Assembly: GCA_037443945.1 (NCBI GenBank)
Contig: JBBINH010000005.1
Location: 39,136-103,135, forward strand
DNA from: SSF26 sp037443945
Lineage (GTDB): Bacteria; Chloroflexota; Anaerolineae; J102
Direction: 5' to 3'
Length of the DNA: 64,000 bases
Shown: piece by piece, positions 40,228 to 48,774 of the stretch
Position numbering within the stretch: position 1 is the first letter of the stretch
Layout: each line of letters opens with the position of its first letter
Notes under the pieces: model-generated
The model's database searches: none
The model's input: the letters and a program-made list of their open reading frames with translations, nothing else
Told to the model about the DNA's origin: nothing
Position numbers and translations under genes: made by a program

Positions 40228-41100
40228 CTAGACCCGTTCGATGATCTCCTGGCCGAAAAGGCCATAGGGCCGTACCATCAAAATGGCAACCAAGATGATG
40301 AACGGCAAGACCTGATTCAATCCCTGACCGATATAGCCTCCGGTGTAGGTTTCCAAAAGGCCGATGATCAGGCCCCCCAGGATGGCGCCGGGGATGGAAT
40401 CAAGACCGCCGAGGATGACCACAGGGAAGACGCGCAGGCCGAAATTGGCCAGTTCAGGCCCGACACCGACGATGTTGGCCACCAAAGCCCCGGCGATGGC
40501 GGCGCTGATGGCGGCAATCGACCAGGCCCAGGCAAAGATGCGCTTGACGCTGATGCCCATACTCAGAGCGGCCGGCTGGTCATCGGCCGCCGCCCGCATG
40601 GCAATGCCGGCACGCGAGCGCTGGAAAAAGAGGGTGAGGAGGGCTAACATCGCAAAGGCAATGCCCAGCGCCCACAGCCGGTCGACACCGACAACGGCAC
40701 CGAAGAGGTTGACCGGATAGCTGGGGATGAAAGGCGGAAAGCTGCGGGGAAGATTCCCCCAAATCATGCTGACCACGGCCCGCAACAAACTGCTGAGCCC
40801 GATGGTGACCATGATGATGGAGATAATCGGTTCCCCGATGAGGGGGCGTAACACGAAACGCTCGACCAGCACACCCAACGCGATGGCCATCAGCGCCGTC
40901 ATGGCCATGCCCAGGGTCCAATGCAACCCGAATTGCACCACCATGGCATAGGTGATGTAGGCGCCGACGAGGAGAAACTCACCCTGGGCAAAGTTGATCA
41001 CATCACTGGCCTTGTAGATGAGCACAAAGCCCAAGGCCGCCAGGGCCAGAATGGCGCCGTTGGTCAAGCCGGTCACCGTCAGTTGCACAAAAAGGTCCAT
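40228..41100 (-). CDS. livH: Branched-chain-type ABC transporter permease LivH
   Basis: 290-residue permease with the LivH pattern: GLTNGAILALAALGFVLIYK and DVINFAQGEFLLVGAYI at the N-terminus, a RAAADDQPAALSMGI EAA-like cytoplasmic loop, and LGGLDSIPGAILGGLIIGL near the C-terminus. AAGGAG precedes the ATG and overlaps the stop region of the ligase gene three bases away, so the two are translationally linked. Confidence 0.93.
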   Translation of the reverse strand: MDLFVQLTVTGLTNGAILALAALGFVLIYKASDVINFAQGEFLLVGAYITYAMVVQFGLHWTLGMAMTALMAIALGVLVERFVLRPLIGEPIISIIMVTIGLSSLLRAVVSMIWGNLPRSFPPFIPSYPVNLFGAVVGVDRLWALGIAFAMLALLTLFFQRSRAGIAMRAAADDQPAALSMGISVKRIFAWAWSIAAISAAIAGALVANIVGVGPELANFGLRVFPVVILGGLDSIPGAILGGLIIGLLETYTGGYIGQGLNQVLPFIILVAILMVRPYGLFGQEIIERV

Positions 41101-41103
41101 ACC

Positions 41104-43002
41104 TTACTCCTTGCCGTCAAGGGATTCGATGGCCAGGCGGGTCTGAATCCGGGCCGTGCGGCCGTCCTGATAGGTGATGGTCGTCTCCACATCAATATGC
41201 GAGGCGTAACTGTACAGAGCCGAGATGATATCGGCATATCGTTGGGCAATAAGCCGGCGCCGCACCTTGCGGGTGCGCGTCAACTCGGCATCGTCGGCAT
41301 CCAGCTCCTTATGGAGCAAAAGGAAACGGCGCAAGCGGGCCGCCGGGGGCAGATCGGCATTCGCCTGTTCAACGTACCTGCGGATCAGAGCATAGACTTG
41401 CGGTTTTTGGGCTAAATCGGTATAGGTCGTATAGGCGATTTGGTGTTTTTCCGCCCATTTGCCAACATTGGCAAAATCAATATTGATTATGGCCGTAACA
41501 AAAGGCCAATCTCCACCGAAGACAACGGCTTCCTTGATATAAGGACTGAATTTCAGTTTATTCTCGATGAATTGGGGGCTGAATTTGGTGCCATCATGGA
41601 GGGTCATGACGTCTTTGACCCGGTCAATCACGACGAGATGGCCGTCTTCATCGAAATAACCGGCGTCTCCGGAATGGAGCCAACCGTCCCGTAGGGCTTC
41701 GGCCGTGGCCTCGGGATTGCGGTAGTAACCGAGCATCACCGCCGGCGAACGCATGAGGATCTCACCGCTTTCGTCAATACGGACTTCGGTTTCGGGGATG
41801 GGAGTCCCCACCGTCTGGAATTTGATGTCGCCGTCGCGATGGACGACAGCAATGCCGTTGATCTCGGTCTGACCGTAAATCTGCTTGAGGTTGACGCCCA
41901 GGGCGTGGAAGAAGCGGAACACATCCGGCCCCAAAGCCGCACCGCCCGTATAGGCCCGTTTGAGGTGACGTAGGCCCAACTGGTCTTTGATGGGCTGAAA
42001 GACAAGCCAGTCGGCCAGAACGTAGAGCAACCGCAACCCGAACCCGGCTTTCTCCTTCCGAAAGCGCACATCGGCCATCCGATAGCCGATGTCGATGGCC
42101 CACCGGTAGGCCTGCTGCTTGAGCCAGGTGGCATCTTCGATTTTGACCTGGACCTGGCTGACCAGGTTTTCCCAGATGCGCGGCGGACTGAACATGACCC
42201 GGGGCCCGATCTCACGCAGGTCGTGCTGAACGGTCTCCGGCTCTTCGGGGAAATTGACGGTAAAGCCCACCTGCATGCCGCAGGACATGACCATCATCTG
42301 CTCGCCGATCCAGGCCAGCGGCAAAAAGGAGACAAACTCGTCTTGGGGGGTCAGGGGATCGACTTTCATCAGATTGCGGCCCATGCTCAGCATGGAACGA
42401 TGGGTGAGCATGGCCAGCTTGGGATTGGCGGTCGTGCCGGAGGTGGTGGAGAGGATGGCGATATCGTCGCCTTTGCCCTGCGCCAGGCGTTCTTCAAACC
42501 AACCGGGATGCTCCTGTTCGTAGCGGCGTCCTTTCTCCTCGACTACCGGAAAGTAGAGCAGAAAATCCTCGCTGTAATGGCGCAAGCCTTTCGGGTCATA
42601 ATAGATGACTTTTTGCACTCCGTGGAGCTGGGGCCACATTTCCAGGATTTTGTCCACCTGCTCTTGATCCTCCACGACGATAAAGGTCACATCGGCGTGG
42701 TTGAGGATGTACACGATTTCGTGGACCACCGAATCCTGGTAGATGCCTACCGATTTGGCGCCAACAGCCTGCGCCGCCAGTTCGGCGATGAGCCATTCCG
42801 GGCGATTATCCCCGATGATGGCGACGGTGTGTTCGGGTTGCAGCCCCAGACTCACCAATCCTAAAGCGAAGTACTTGACATGCTCGTAATACTCGCGCCA
42901 GGTTAGGGTCTGCCAGATGCCGTATAAGCGCTCGCGCAGGGCGGCTTTCGTCGGTGTGTTTTGGGCGTGGGCGTAGAGGAGTTGAGGGAATGTTTCGGCC
43001 AT
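41104..43002 (-). CDS. AMP-dependent acyl-CoA synthetase (long-chain fatty acid-CoA ligase type)
   Basis: 632-residue member of the ANL adenylate-forming family. The P-loop-like A3 motif is LSTTSGTTANPKLAMLTH (about 170-187), A5 is IYGQTE, and A7-A8 is DGWLHSGDAGYFDEDG followed by VVIDRVKDV. An A10 Lys is found in RTRKVRRRL. The extra insert (about 270-330) is typical for long-chain fatty acyl-CoA ligases. It activates a carboxylic acid with ATP and CoA. The start at 43002 leads directly into MAETFPQLLY; the longer frame from 43089 overlaps livG. It sits between LivG and LivH, linking uptake to activation. Substrate unknown. Confidence 0.88.
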   Translation of the reverse strand: MAETFPQLLYAHAQNTPTKAALRERLYGIWQTLTWREYYEHVKYFALGLVSLGLQPEHTVAIIGDNRPEWLIAELAAQAVGAKSVGIYQDSVVHEIVYILNHADVTFIVVEDQEQVDKILEMWPQLHGVQKVIYYDPKGLRHYSEDFLLYFPVVEEKGRRYEQEHPGWFEERLAQGKGDDIAILSTTSGTTANPKLAMLTHRSMLSMGRNLMKVDPLTPQDEFVSFLPLAWIGEQMMVMSCGMQVGFTVNFPEEPETVQHDLREIGPRVMFSPPRIWENLVSQVQVKIEDATWLKQQAYRWAIDIGYRMADVRFRKEKAGFGLRLLYVLADWLVFQPIKDQLGLRHLKRAYTGGAALGPDVFRFFHALGVNLKQIYGQTEINGIAVVHRDGDIKFQTVGTPIPETEVRIDESGEILMRSPAVMLGYYRNPEATAEALRDGWLHSGDAGYFDEDGHLVVIDRVKDVMTLHDGTKFSPQFIENKLKFSPYIKEAVVFGGDWPFVTAIINIDFANVGKWAEKHQIAYTTYTDLAQKPQVYALIRRYVEQANADLPPAARLRRFLLLHKELDADDAELTRTRKVRRRLIAQRYADIISALYSYASHIDVETTITYQDGRTARIQTRLAIESLDGKE

Positions 43003-43045
43003 AGGCAAACCGTAACGGAAACGGCCCGCAGCCGGGGCCTTGTCC

Positions 43046-43891
43046 TTAGTGGAAGGGCGAGGCCGAATGTTCCTCGCCCAGGTAAGCATCGATCACATCG
43101 GGATTGCTCCGTATTTCGTCCGGACTGCCTTCGGCAATCTTCTGGCCGAAGTTGAGCACGGCCACCCGGTCGCTGATATCCATGACGACACCCATATCAT
43201 GCTCGATCAAGACCAGGGTCACCCCATGCTCTTCGTTGATATCGAGGATGAAGCGGGCGATATCTTCTTTTTCTTCGGTGTTCATCCCGGCCATGGGTTC
43301 ATCCAACAGGAGAATGGACGGCCGTAGGGCCAAAGCCCGTCCCAATTCCACCCGCTTTTGCAGGCCGTAGGGGAGTTCGGCCACCGTTTTATGACGAATC
43401 GCTTGGATCTCCAACAACTCGATGATGTCTTCCACAAAGCGCCGAAAACGCATTTGTTCGCGCTGCGCCGGTCCCCAATAGACCATGCTGGCCAATAAAT
43501 GGCTGCGCATGTGGATATGCGCGCCGGCCAGCAGGTTGTCGAGCACCGTCATATGCCGGAACAATTCGATATTCTGAAAGGAGCGGGCCACCCCTAAGCG
43601 GGCGATTTCGTGCGGCTTAAGGCGGGTTAGATCGTGTTCGGCCCCGTTCTGATAGAGCAGGATGCGGCCCCGTTGCGGGCGGTATAAGCCGCTGATGCAG
43701 TTGAGCAAACTGGTTTTACCGGCGCCGTTGGGCCCGATAACGGCAAAAATCTCCCCCTGGTTTATCTGGAGGCTGACTCCGACCAGAGCCGTTACCCCGC
43801 CAAAGGTCAGCCGGATGTTTTCGATGCGCAGTTGCACATCGCCTGGGGCTAAGGTCGCCCTGTTGAGAGGACTCTGAAAGCCACGCTGCAT
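43046..43891 (-). CDS. livG: Branched-chain-type ABC transporter ATP-binding protein LivG
   Basis: 281-residue ABC ATPase. The order is LTFGGVTALVGVSLQI, Walker A GPNGAGKTSLLN, the Q-loop VARSFQNIELF, a degenerate signature ELPYGLQKRVELGRAL (as commonly seen in LivG), Walker B ILLLDEPMAGM and the switch His in LIEHDMGVV. ATG 43891 is supported by GAGAAAGG; an upstream GTG at 43921 has no ribosome site and lies in the promoter. It is the first gene of the liv-type operon. Confidence 0.92.
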   Translation of the reverse strand: MQRGFQSPLNRATLAPGDVQLRIENIRLTFGGVTALVGVSLQINQGEIFAVIGPNGAGKTSLLNCISGLYRPQRGRILLYQNGAEHDLTRLKPHEIARLGVARSFQNIELFRHMTVLDNLLAGAHIHMRSHLLASMVYWGPAQREQMRFRRFVEDIIELLEIQAIRHKTVAELPYGLQKRVELGRALALRPSILLLDEPMAGMNTEEKEDIARFILDINEEHGVTLVLIEHDMGVVMDISDRVAVLNFGQKIAEGSPDEIRSNPDVIDAYLGEEHSASPFH

Positions 43892-44255
43892 AGCCCTTTC
43901 TCCATATGATGGTTCCGACACTATAACGCAGTCGGCGCTAACAAAGCGTTAACGGCGGCGTTAAGGGGATGTCGTTTTGTCGGCAATCCCCAACGAAACG
44001 CAGGAAGACTCGAACGGTTGAACGTTTGCCGACTCCGGGAACCGCCCTGGAAAGCCTACGACACATCCGTTTTTCGTTTCCTGTCTCCTCAAGGTACGGA
44101 ATGTAGCGTATCGGCAATCTCCGGCAGAAAAACAGACCCTCCCGAAGGCGTAGATAAGGAGTGGAAGCCTCCTGTCCCTTGTCACGGCTGCCGGAGTGAT
44201 TTATACTCCCATAAGATGCTTTGCCTACCGGCCGCCCCTTGCCAGGGCATGCTTT
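43892..44255. other. Divergent intergenic region between the liv operon and the histidine kinase
   Basis: 364 bases. The livG side holds the direct repeats and candidate -10 annotated at 43920-43964. The remaining part (43965-44255) shows no convincing gene, repeat or promoter; an in-frame GTG at 44196 would lengthen the kinase by 20 residues. Confidence 0.5.
43920..43964 (-). promoter_or_regulatory. liv operon promoter with phased CG(C/T)TAA direct repeats
   Basis: On the plus strand CGCTAA (43936), CGTTAA (43947) and CGTTAA (43959) are spaced 11 and 12 bases. On the minus strand they precede a TATAGT -10 (43925-43920) and cover the -35 position, the geometry of activator-dependent promoters. 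Similar repeats stand before clpB. Confidence 0.5.
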
Positions 44256-46205
44256 ATGGAAATCCTTCGAATCATCGCCTCCCTTCGCCCTTTTGTGCAG
44301 AGACCAGGGACGCGCAGGTCTACCTCGGGTTTTGCCCGCCTTTCGGCGCAGCAATTGGCCGAGCGACTTTGCCTGTTGCGGTGGTTGACGGCGCCGCTGG
44401 TCTTTATCCTGGCGGCCCTTCATGAATGGGCGGGTCGGAGTCTGGCTTTTTATGTACCCTTGCCCTGGCGCGCGTTTACCGAGTTGGCCGTCTTTGGGCT
44501 AACCGGGAGCATCGTGACCTGGTTGGGGTTGAGCTGGTTGGCCGCCGCCATCGGGCGCTATGCCACTGCCGAAGCGCAACTGCGTAAGGTCTATACCGAA
44601 TTGGAGACCAGTCACCAGCAGTTGCTTCGCCTTCAGGATTGGGGCCAACGCATTGCGACCGCCGAAAACGAAGAGGCCATTCTGGAATTGGCCGCACAGG
44701 CGCCTTTGCAACTGACCGAGGCACGCGCAACGTCCATTGTGACCTTCGATCCGGAAAAGAACCGGCTCAAGTTGGACATGGCCTGGGGTCTGAGTGAACG
44801 CTATTTGCACCGTCTTCGCGCCCAACTGGAGCAAGGCATTGACGCCGATCGTTGCCGTAATTGCACGGCGCTGAAAACCCAGGTCAAGGCCGATTGCCCC
44901 CTTTTCGTAGGCGTTCGTGAACTTGCCCAAGCCGAGGGGATCGGCTCGATGGCTTGTCTTCCTTTGAGCCATAACCGGGAACGTGTGGGCATTCTTTCGG
45001 CCTACTTTTCTTCGAGCGAGGGACCCCCGTCGGACCAGGTGCAGCTGCTCAACATCCTGGGAGGCGCTATCGTGGCGATGCTGGAGAGCGCTCGCCTCCG
45101 TACCCGCCAGATCCGGACCCTTTATGCCCTGGATCAGGCGACCACGATAAGCCATACCTTGGGACAATTTACCGGCCAGGTTCTGGACATTCTGCTGAGC
45201 GGATGGGAGGCCACGGTAGGCGGAGTGTTCTTCTATCAACCCGAAACCCAAACCTGGACATGTCAGGCGACCCGTGGGTTGGACTCGGATTGGAATCACC
45301 CCTTTTATCAACTGGCGCTGGATTTGGTCCACCAGGCTCAGGTTCGGGGTGTACCGGTCTTTATGGAGGAAACGGCCATAGCACAACAACACGGCTTGCT
45401 CTCGGCGGTGGCTATTCCTCTCGTGATCGAAAGCCGTGTGATGGGGGCGATCTTCCTGGGTGCGCATCGCCATCATGCTTTCCACGAAGGCCAACTCGAT
45501 CTGTTGCGCACCGTTGCCCATCAGACTGCCCTGGCCATCCACCAGGCCCAGCTTTACGAACGTCTGGAACAAATGGGGATTCTGGAGGAACGGTATCGCC
45601 TGGCCCGGGAGATCCATGATGGCCTGGCCCAGACCCTCTCCTATGTGAGTTTGCAGACCGAGCGCTTGCAGACCTTGCTGGCCGGCGGGCGCCTTGAAGC
45701 CGCTCAAGACGAGCTGAGCGAGTTGCGCCGGACCGTGCGCGCGGCTTACATCGATGCCCGCGAAGCCATCGATGGACTGCGGCTCAACGTGGAAAAAACG
45801 GAAGATTTCGTCGAACGTCTATGCACCTATGTGGGGGAATTCGGTCGCCAAAGCGGCCTCACCGTCCTCTGCACCGTCGAATCGCCCACACCTTACGCTC
45901 CCGACCCCGTCACCAGCCTGCATCTATTGCGCATCGTCCAGGAAGCGCTGACCAATGTCCGCAAACACGCGGGGGCAACACAGGTTTGGGTCAATCTGCG
46001 CTCCGCCGAGCAGGAATGGGAATTGAGTATCACCGATAACGGCCGTGGGTTTCCCGTCCCCTCGGTGCCTGCGCATCGGCGTAGCCATGGTCTGGCCATT
46101 ATGCGTGAGCGTGCGCAGGCCATCGGTGGAAGTCTGACCATTGCCACCGGCCCAGGACAGGGAACACGGGTCATTGTCCGCATCCCGTACGAGCGTAAAG
46201 GATGA
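44256..46205 (+). CDS. GAF-domain sensor histidine kinase (NarX-like, HisKA_3 type)
   Basis: 649-residue membrane kinase. Two membrane segments near residues 40-60 and 75-100 are followed by a coiled coil, a first GAF domain (about 135-275), a second GAF domain (about 285-430), the HisKA_3 dimerisation helix with phospho-His454 in REIHDGLAQTL, and an HATPase domain with DNGRGF and GHGLAIM-like SHGLAIMRERA. The first GAF domain holds Cys200, 203, 214 and 234 (CX2C, then CX10C), a possible metal or Fe-S site as in oxygen sensors such as NreB. The start is uncertain between GTG 44196 and ATG 44256. It overlaps the response regulator by four bases. Confidence 0.85.
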   Translation: MEILRIIASLRPFVQRPGTRRSTSGFARLSAQQLAERLCLLRWLTAPLVFILAALHEWAGRSLAFYVPLPWRAFTELAVFGLTGSIVTWLGLSWLAAAIGRYATAEAQLRKVYTELETSHQQLLRLQDWGQRIATAENEEAILELAAQAPLQLTEARATSIVTFDPEKNRLKLDMAWGLSERYLHRLRAQLEQGIDADRCRNCTALKTQVKADCPLFVGVRELAQAEGIGSMACLPLSHNRERVGILSAYFSSSEGPPSDQVQLLNILGGAIVAMLESARLRTRQIRTLYALDQATTISHTLGQFTGQVLDILLSGWEATVGGVFFYQPETQTWTCQATRGLDSDWNHPFYQLALDLVHQAQVRGVPVFMEETAIAQQHGLLSAVAIPLVIESRVMGAIFLGAHRHHAFHEGQLDLLRTVAHQTALAIHQAQLYERLEQMGILEERYRLAREIHDGLAQTLSYVSLQTERLQTLLAGGRLEAAQDELSELRRTVRAAYIDAREAIDGLRLNVEKTEDFVERLCTYVGEFGRQSGLTVLCTVESPTPYAPDPVTSLHLLRIVQEALTNVRKHAGATQVWVNLRSAEQEWELSITDNGRGFPVPSVPAHRRSHGLAIMRERAQAIGGSLTIATGPGQGTRVIVRIPYERKG

Positions 46206-46867
46206 TCCGGGTTGTCCTGGTTGACGATCACCATTTGTTCCGCGAGGCATTGAGCCGCTTGTTGGCCGATGCGCCGGATATGCATGTCCTGGCCGGTTAC
46301 AGCCGCGGGGAGGACCTTCTGCCCCAGGTTCAGGCCCTGCGGCCCGATGTGGTGTTGATGGATGTGAGTATGCCCGGCCTGGGCGGAGTCGAGACAACCC
46401 GACGCCTGCGCCAGCTTTATCCGGCAGCCCGGATTGTGATGTTGACCGTTTCCGAGCAGGAAGAGGATCTTCTCGCCGCCCTTCAGGCCGGAGCCCGTGG
46501 GTATATCCTGAAAAACAGTACCGGCGGCGAGTTGATCGAGACGATCCGTCGTGTCTATGCCGGCGAAGCCGTCCTGAGCCCGCCGATGATGGTCAAATTC
46601 GTCGAGGCTGTTGCCGGTTCGGCCATGGCCCAGACCCCCTCTCGGTCTCGCGAGGAACCGCTCACCGCCCGCGAGATGGAGATCCTGCGCTGGGTAGCCC
46701 GCGGGTTGAGCAATAAGGAAATCGGCGCGCGGTTAGGGCTCTCGCCCCACACGGTCAAGGCCCATCTGCGCAGCATTCTCGACAAACTGCATTTGCGCAG
46801 TCGCGCCGAAGCGGCGGCCTGGGCGGTCAGCCACGATCTCCTGAACGATCGCCATCCTCGGTCCTGA
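46202..46867 (+). CDS. NarL/LuxR-family response regulator
   Basis: 221-residue two-component regulator. The receiver has the acidic pair Asp8-Asp9, the phospho-acceptor Asp54 in VLMDVSMPG and the conserved Lys in YILKNS (about 104). The C-terminal LuxR-type helix-turn-helix begins at EPLTAREMEILRWVARGLSNKEIGARLGLS (split: EPLTAREMEIL and GLSNKEIGARLGLS). It starts inside the kinase stop (ATGA overlap), so the pair forms one system. The nearby oxidase operon is the obvious candidate target, by position only. Confidence 0.93.
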   Translation: MIRVVLVDDHHLFREALSRLLADAPDMHVLAGYSRGEDLLPQVQALRPDVVLMDVSMPGLGGVETTRRLRQLYPAARIVMLTVSEQEEDLLAALQAGARGYILKNSTGGELIETIRRVYAGEAVLSPPMMVKFVEAVAGSAMAQTPSRSREEPLTAREMEILRWVARGLSNKEIGARLGLSPHTVKAHLRSILDKLHLRSRAEAAAWAVSHDLLNDRHPRS

Positions 46868-46933
46868 GTCGAACGGAGGGGCGTTGCGGGGTAGGCGTGT
46901 TATGCCGGGGTGGGGCACCGCAAACGGGGGTGT

Positions 46934-46953
46934 CCCGGCGAGAGAGCGCCGGG
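46934..46953. terminator. GC-rich hairpin after the response regulator
   Basis: CCCGGCG (46934-46940) pairs perfectly with CGCCGGG (46947-46953) across six bases. No T-run follows, so termination is uncertain. It lies 67 bases after the response regulator stop. Confidence 0.4.
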
Positions 46954-46971
46954 CAATGATATGACCCAAAG

Positions 46972-46985
46972 CAGGGGGTGCCAAA
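46972..46985. repeat. Copy of a 14-base intergenic string shared with 11741-11754
   Basis: CAGGGGGTGCCAAA is identical at both places and is preceded in both by CCAAAG a few bases earlier. At 11741 it forms one arm of a hairpin; here the matching arm is absent. It suggests a dispersed intergenic element. Confidence 0.45.
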
Positions 46986-47109
46986 CCGGGAAAGCGCCCT
47001 ACCGGATTAATCCTTATGGGGAAGGAGGGCGAAGACTTTTGTTAGCCTTTTGGGGTATCGAATTGTGCCTATAAGAACGAAGACAAATTCGGGTATATAG
47101 CTTACACTG

Positions 47110-47475
47110 ATGAGCGATATGCCTACCCGCGTTCTCCTCGTCGGCCACGGTTTGTTACTCGAAGGGTTGTGCCGACTCCTTGCCGAAACGGACAGCCTCA
47201 GCATCGTGGCGACGGTGGACAACTGGTCCAAAGCGCAGAAGTGGTTGGCCTGCCAGACGGTCGATGTGGTCCTTGTCGTTACCGAGATCCCTTTGTTCGC
47301 CATGAGTCTACCGTCGGTCCCGGACGGGGCCGACAGAGTAACCCGAGTCGTTTGCCTGACGATGAGCGCCAATGACCTGACCATCTACACTCCCCAGGTC
47401 ATTCGCAATGTCCGTCGCGAGGAGCTGGTACGGGTGTTGACCGAAGAAGGCTCCTTTGCCGGGAACAAGGCCTGA
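47110..47475 (+). CDS. Receiver-like protein lacking the phosphorylation site
   Basis: 121-residue protein. The N-terminus RVLLVGHGLLLEGLCRLL aligns with VVLVDDHHLFREALSRLL of the nearby response regulator, but the acidic pair is replaced by Gly12-His13 and the phospho-acceptor Asp by Val57 (VDVVLVVTEIP). The rest of the fold (helices and strands up to residue 110) is recognisable but short, and no output domain follows. It therefore looks like a pseudo-receiver, perhaps a binding partner. Its TGA overlaps the ATG of the Sco gene (TGATG), making it the first gene of the oxidase operon. A TATATAG near 47094-47100 may be its -10. Confidence 0.65.
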   Translation: MSDMPTRVLLVGHGLLLEGLCRLLAETDSLSIVATVDNWSKAQKWLACQTVDVVLVVTEIPLFAMSLPSVPDGADRVTRVVCLTMSANDLTIYTPQVIRNVRREELVRVLTEEGSFAGNKA

Positions 47476-48149
47476 TGAAACGGTACCTGGTCTATGCTCT
47501 GAGCGGTATCGTCTTCCTTTTTGTGTTGGCCGTTTTTGCGTTTGTCCTTTGGCAACCCATTCAGGTGTTACCCCGCATTCGTCTGGCGCCCGCTTTCGCT
47601 TTGCTTGACCAGGATGGACATTGGCTCAGCAACGAAGACCTGCGTGGCCGGATTGTCCTCTACACCTTCACCCATTCCCGCTGTTTGCCTCCCTGTCCCC
47701 AAACGGCCATGACCTTGAAGGCCGTCCAGGAGCGGCTTCGGCAACAAGACCTGGGAGGGGTTCCCATCACCCTGGTGACCCTTTCCTTCGACCCGGTCCA
47801 CGATACCCCGGCGGTGCTCAAAGCCTATGCCCGGCAGCTTGAAGTCGATGAACGTCAGTGGCGTTTTGTCACCGGCTCCGATCCCAACCGCCTCAAAACC
47901 ATTATCGGCGAGGGTTTTGCGGTGTATTATCAGGCGCGGCCGGATGGCAGTTTTGCCTTCGATCCGGTTTACATCCTCGTGGATGGGTGGGGCATCGTGC
48001 GCGGGGAATATCGATATCGCACGCTAACCCCCGATGTGGATCGGATCGTACGCCATATCGGCGTGTTGGCCCAGGAGATCCGCCGCAGCCGCGGCGCTGC
48101 CCGTCTGGCCTACGAGGCCGCCCATCTTTTCCTCTGCTACGCTCCCTAG
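47475..48149 (+). CDS. Sco1/SenC-like protein lacking the copper-ligand His
   Basis: 224-residue membrane-anchored thioredoxin-fold protein (span about residues 5-28). It has the Sco CXXXC motif, Cys70 and Cys74 in SRCLPPCPQ, and TLVTLSFDPVHDTPAVL typical of the family. The His that completes the copper site in Sco proteins (DHT motif) is missing: the equivalent segment reads FDPVYILVDGWG. It may act as a thiol-disulfide reductase rather than a copper carrier. A C-terminal helix extends beyond the usual fold. Translationally coupled to the pseudo-receiver gene and followed by a canonical Sco gene. Confidence 0.82.
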   Translation: MKRYLVYALSGIVFLFVLAVFAFVLWQPIQVLPRIRLAPAFALLDQDGHWLSNEDLRGRIVLYTFTHSRCLPPCPQTAMTLKAVQERLRQQDLGGVPITLVTLSFDPVHDTPAVLKAYARQLEVDERQWRFVTGSDPNRLKTIIGEGFAVYYQARPDGSFAFDPVYILVDGWGIVRGEYRYRTLTPDVDRIVRHIGVLAQEIRRSRGAARLAYEAAHLFLCYAP

Positions 48150-48172
48150 GGAATACCGGGAACGTTCCGCCT

Positions 48173-48751
48173 ATGGTTCGGACCGCCGTCTTGCTCGTTC
48201 TAACCTTGTTCGTGATCGGTGTGGCCGGTTGTTGGCGTCCCTATACCTTTCACGGCATGGTTATGCAATCACCCCAGCCGGCGCCCGATTTCACGTTGAT
48301 GACCCACCAGGGGCAACCACTACGCCTGAGCGATCTGCGCGGTCGTGTGGTGGTGTTGTATTTCGGCTACACCTTTTGTCCGGATGTCTGTCCGGCTACG
48401 CTTAGCGAATGGGCTAAAGTGATGCGACTCCTGGGCGATAAAGCCGATCAGGTGCAGTTGCTGATGATCACGGTCGATCCGGAACGGGATACGCCTGCCA
48501 AAATGGCGGATTATGTGCGTCATTTCGATCCGCGCTTTATCGGACTGAGCGGTTCAGTCGATGAGATCGCCCGTATTGCTACGCTATACGGTATTTATTA
48601 TCGCAAAAACGAACAAGAAGGTAAGGATTATCTAGTTGATCATACTGCCACACAAACAGTAATAGATAAAGACGGATATATCAAGTTAATCTTTCCGTTT
48701 GGTGCTACTTTTGATGAGATTTTTGCGGATTTGCGATACATGCTACGATAG
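48173..48751 (+). CDS. Sco1/SenC family copper chaperone lipoprotein
   Basis: 192-residue lipoprotein (lipobox Cys20 in IGVAGC). The copper-binding set is complete: Cys69 and Cys73 in TFCPDVCP and His157 in LVDHTATQT. Sco proteins deliver copper to, or reduce, the CuA site of oxidase subunit II, encoded three genes downstream. The start at 48173 gives a normal signal peptide; longer in-frame starts overlap the previous gene. The last 55 codons are AT-rich compared with the first part. Confidence 0.92.
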   Translation: MVRTAVLLVLTLFVIGVAGCWRPYTFHGMVMQSPQPAPDFTLMTHQGQPLRLSDLRGRVVVLYFGYTFCPDVCPATLSEWAKVMRLLGDKADQVQLLMITVDPERDTPAKMADYVRHFDPRFIGLSGSVDEIARIATLYGIYYRKNEQEGKDYLVDHTATQTVIDKDGYIKLIFPFGATFDEIFADLRYMLR

Positions 48752-48774
48752 ATTTTTATCAAGGAGGTAAAAGC

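Noticed and set aside
47004..47013. Palindrome GGATTAATCC upstream of the pseudo-receiver gene
   Set aside because: A ten-base palindrome alone is expected by chance at this scale and no second copy or promoter alignment supports it.
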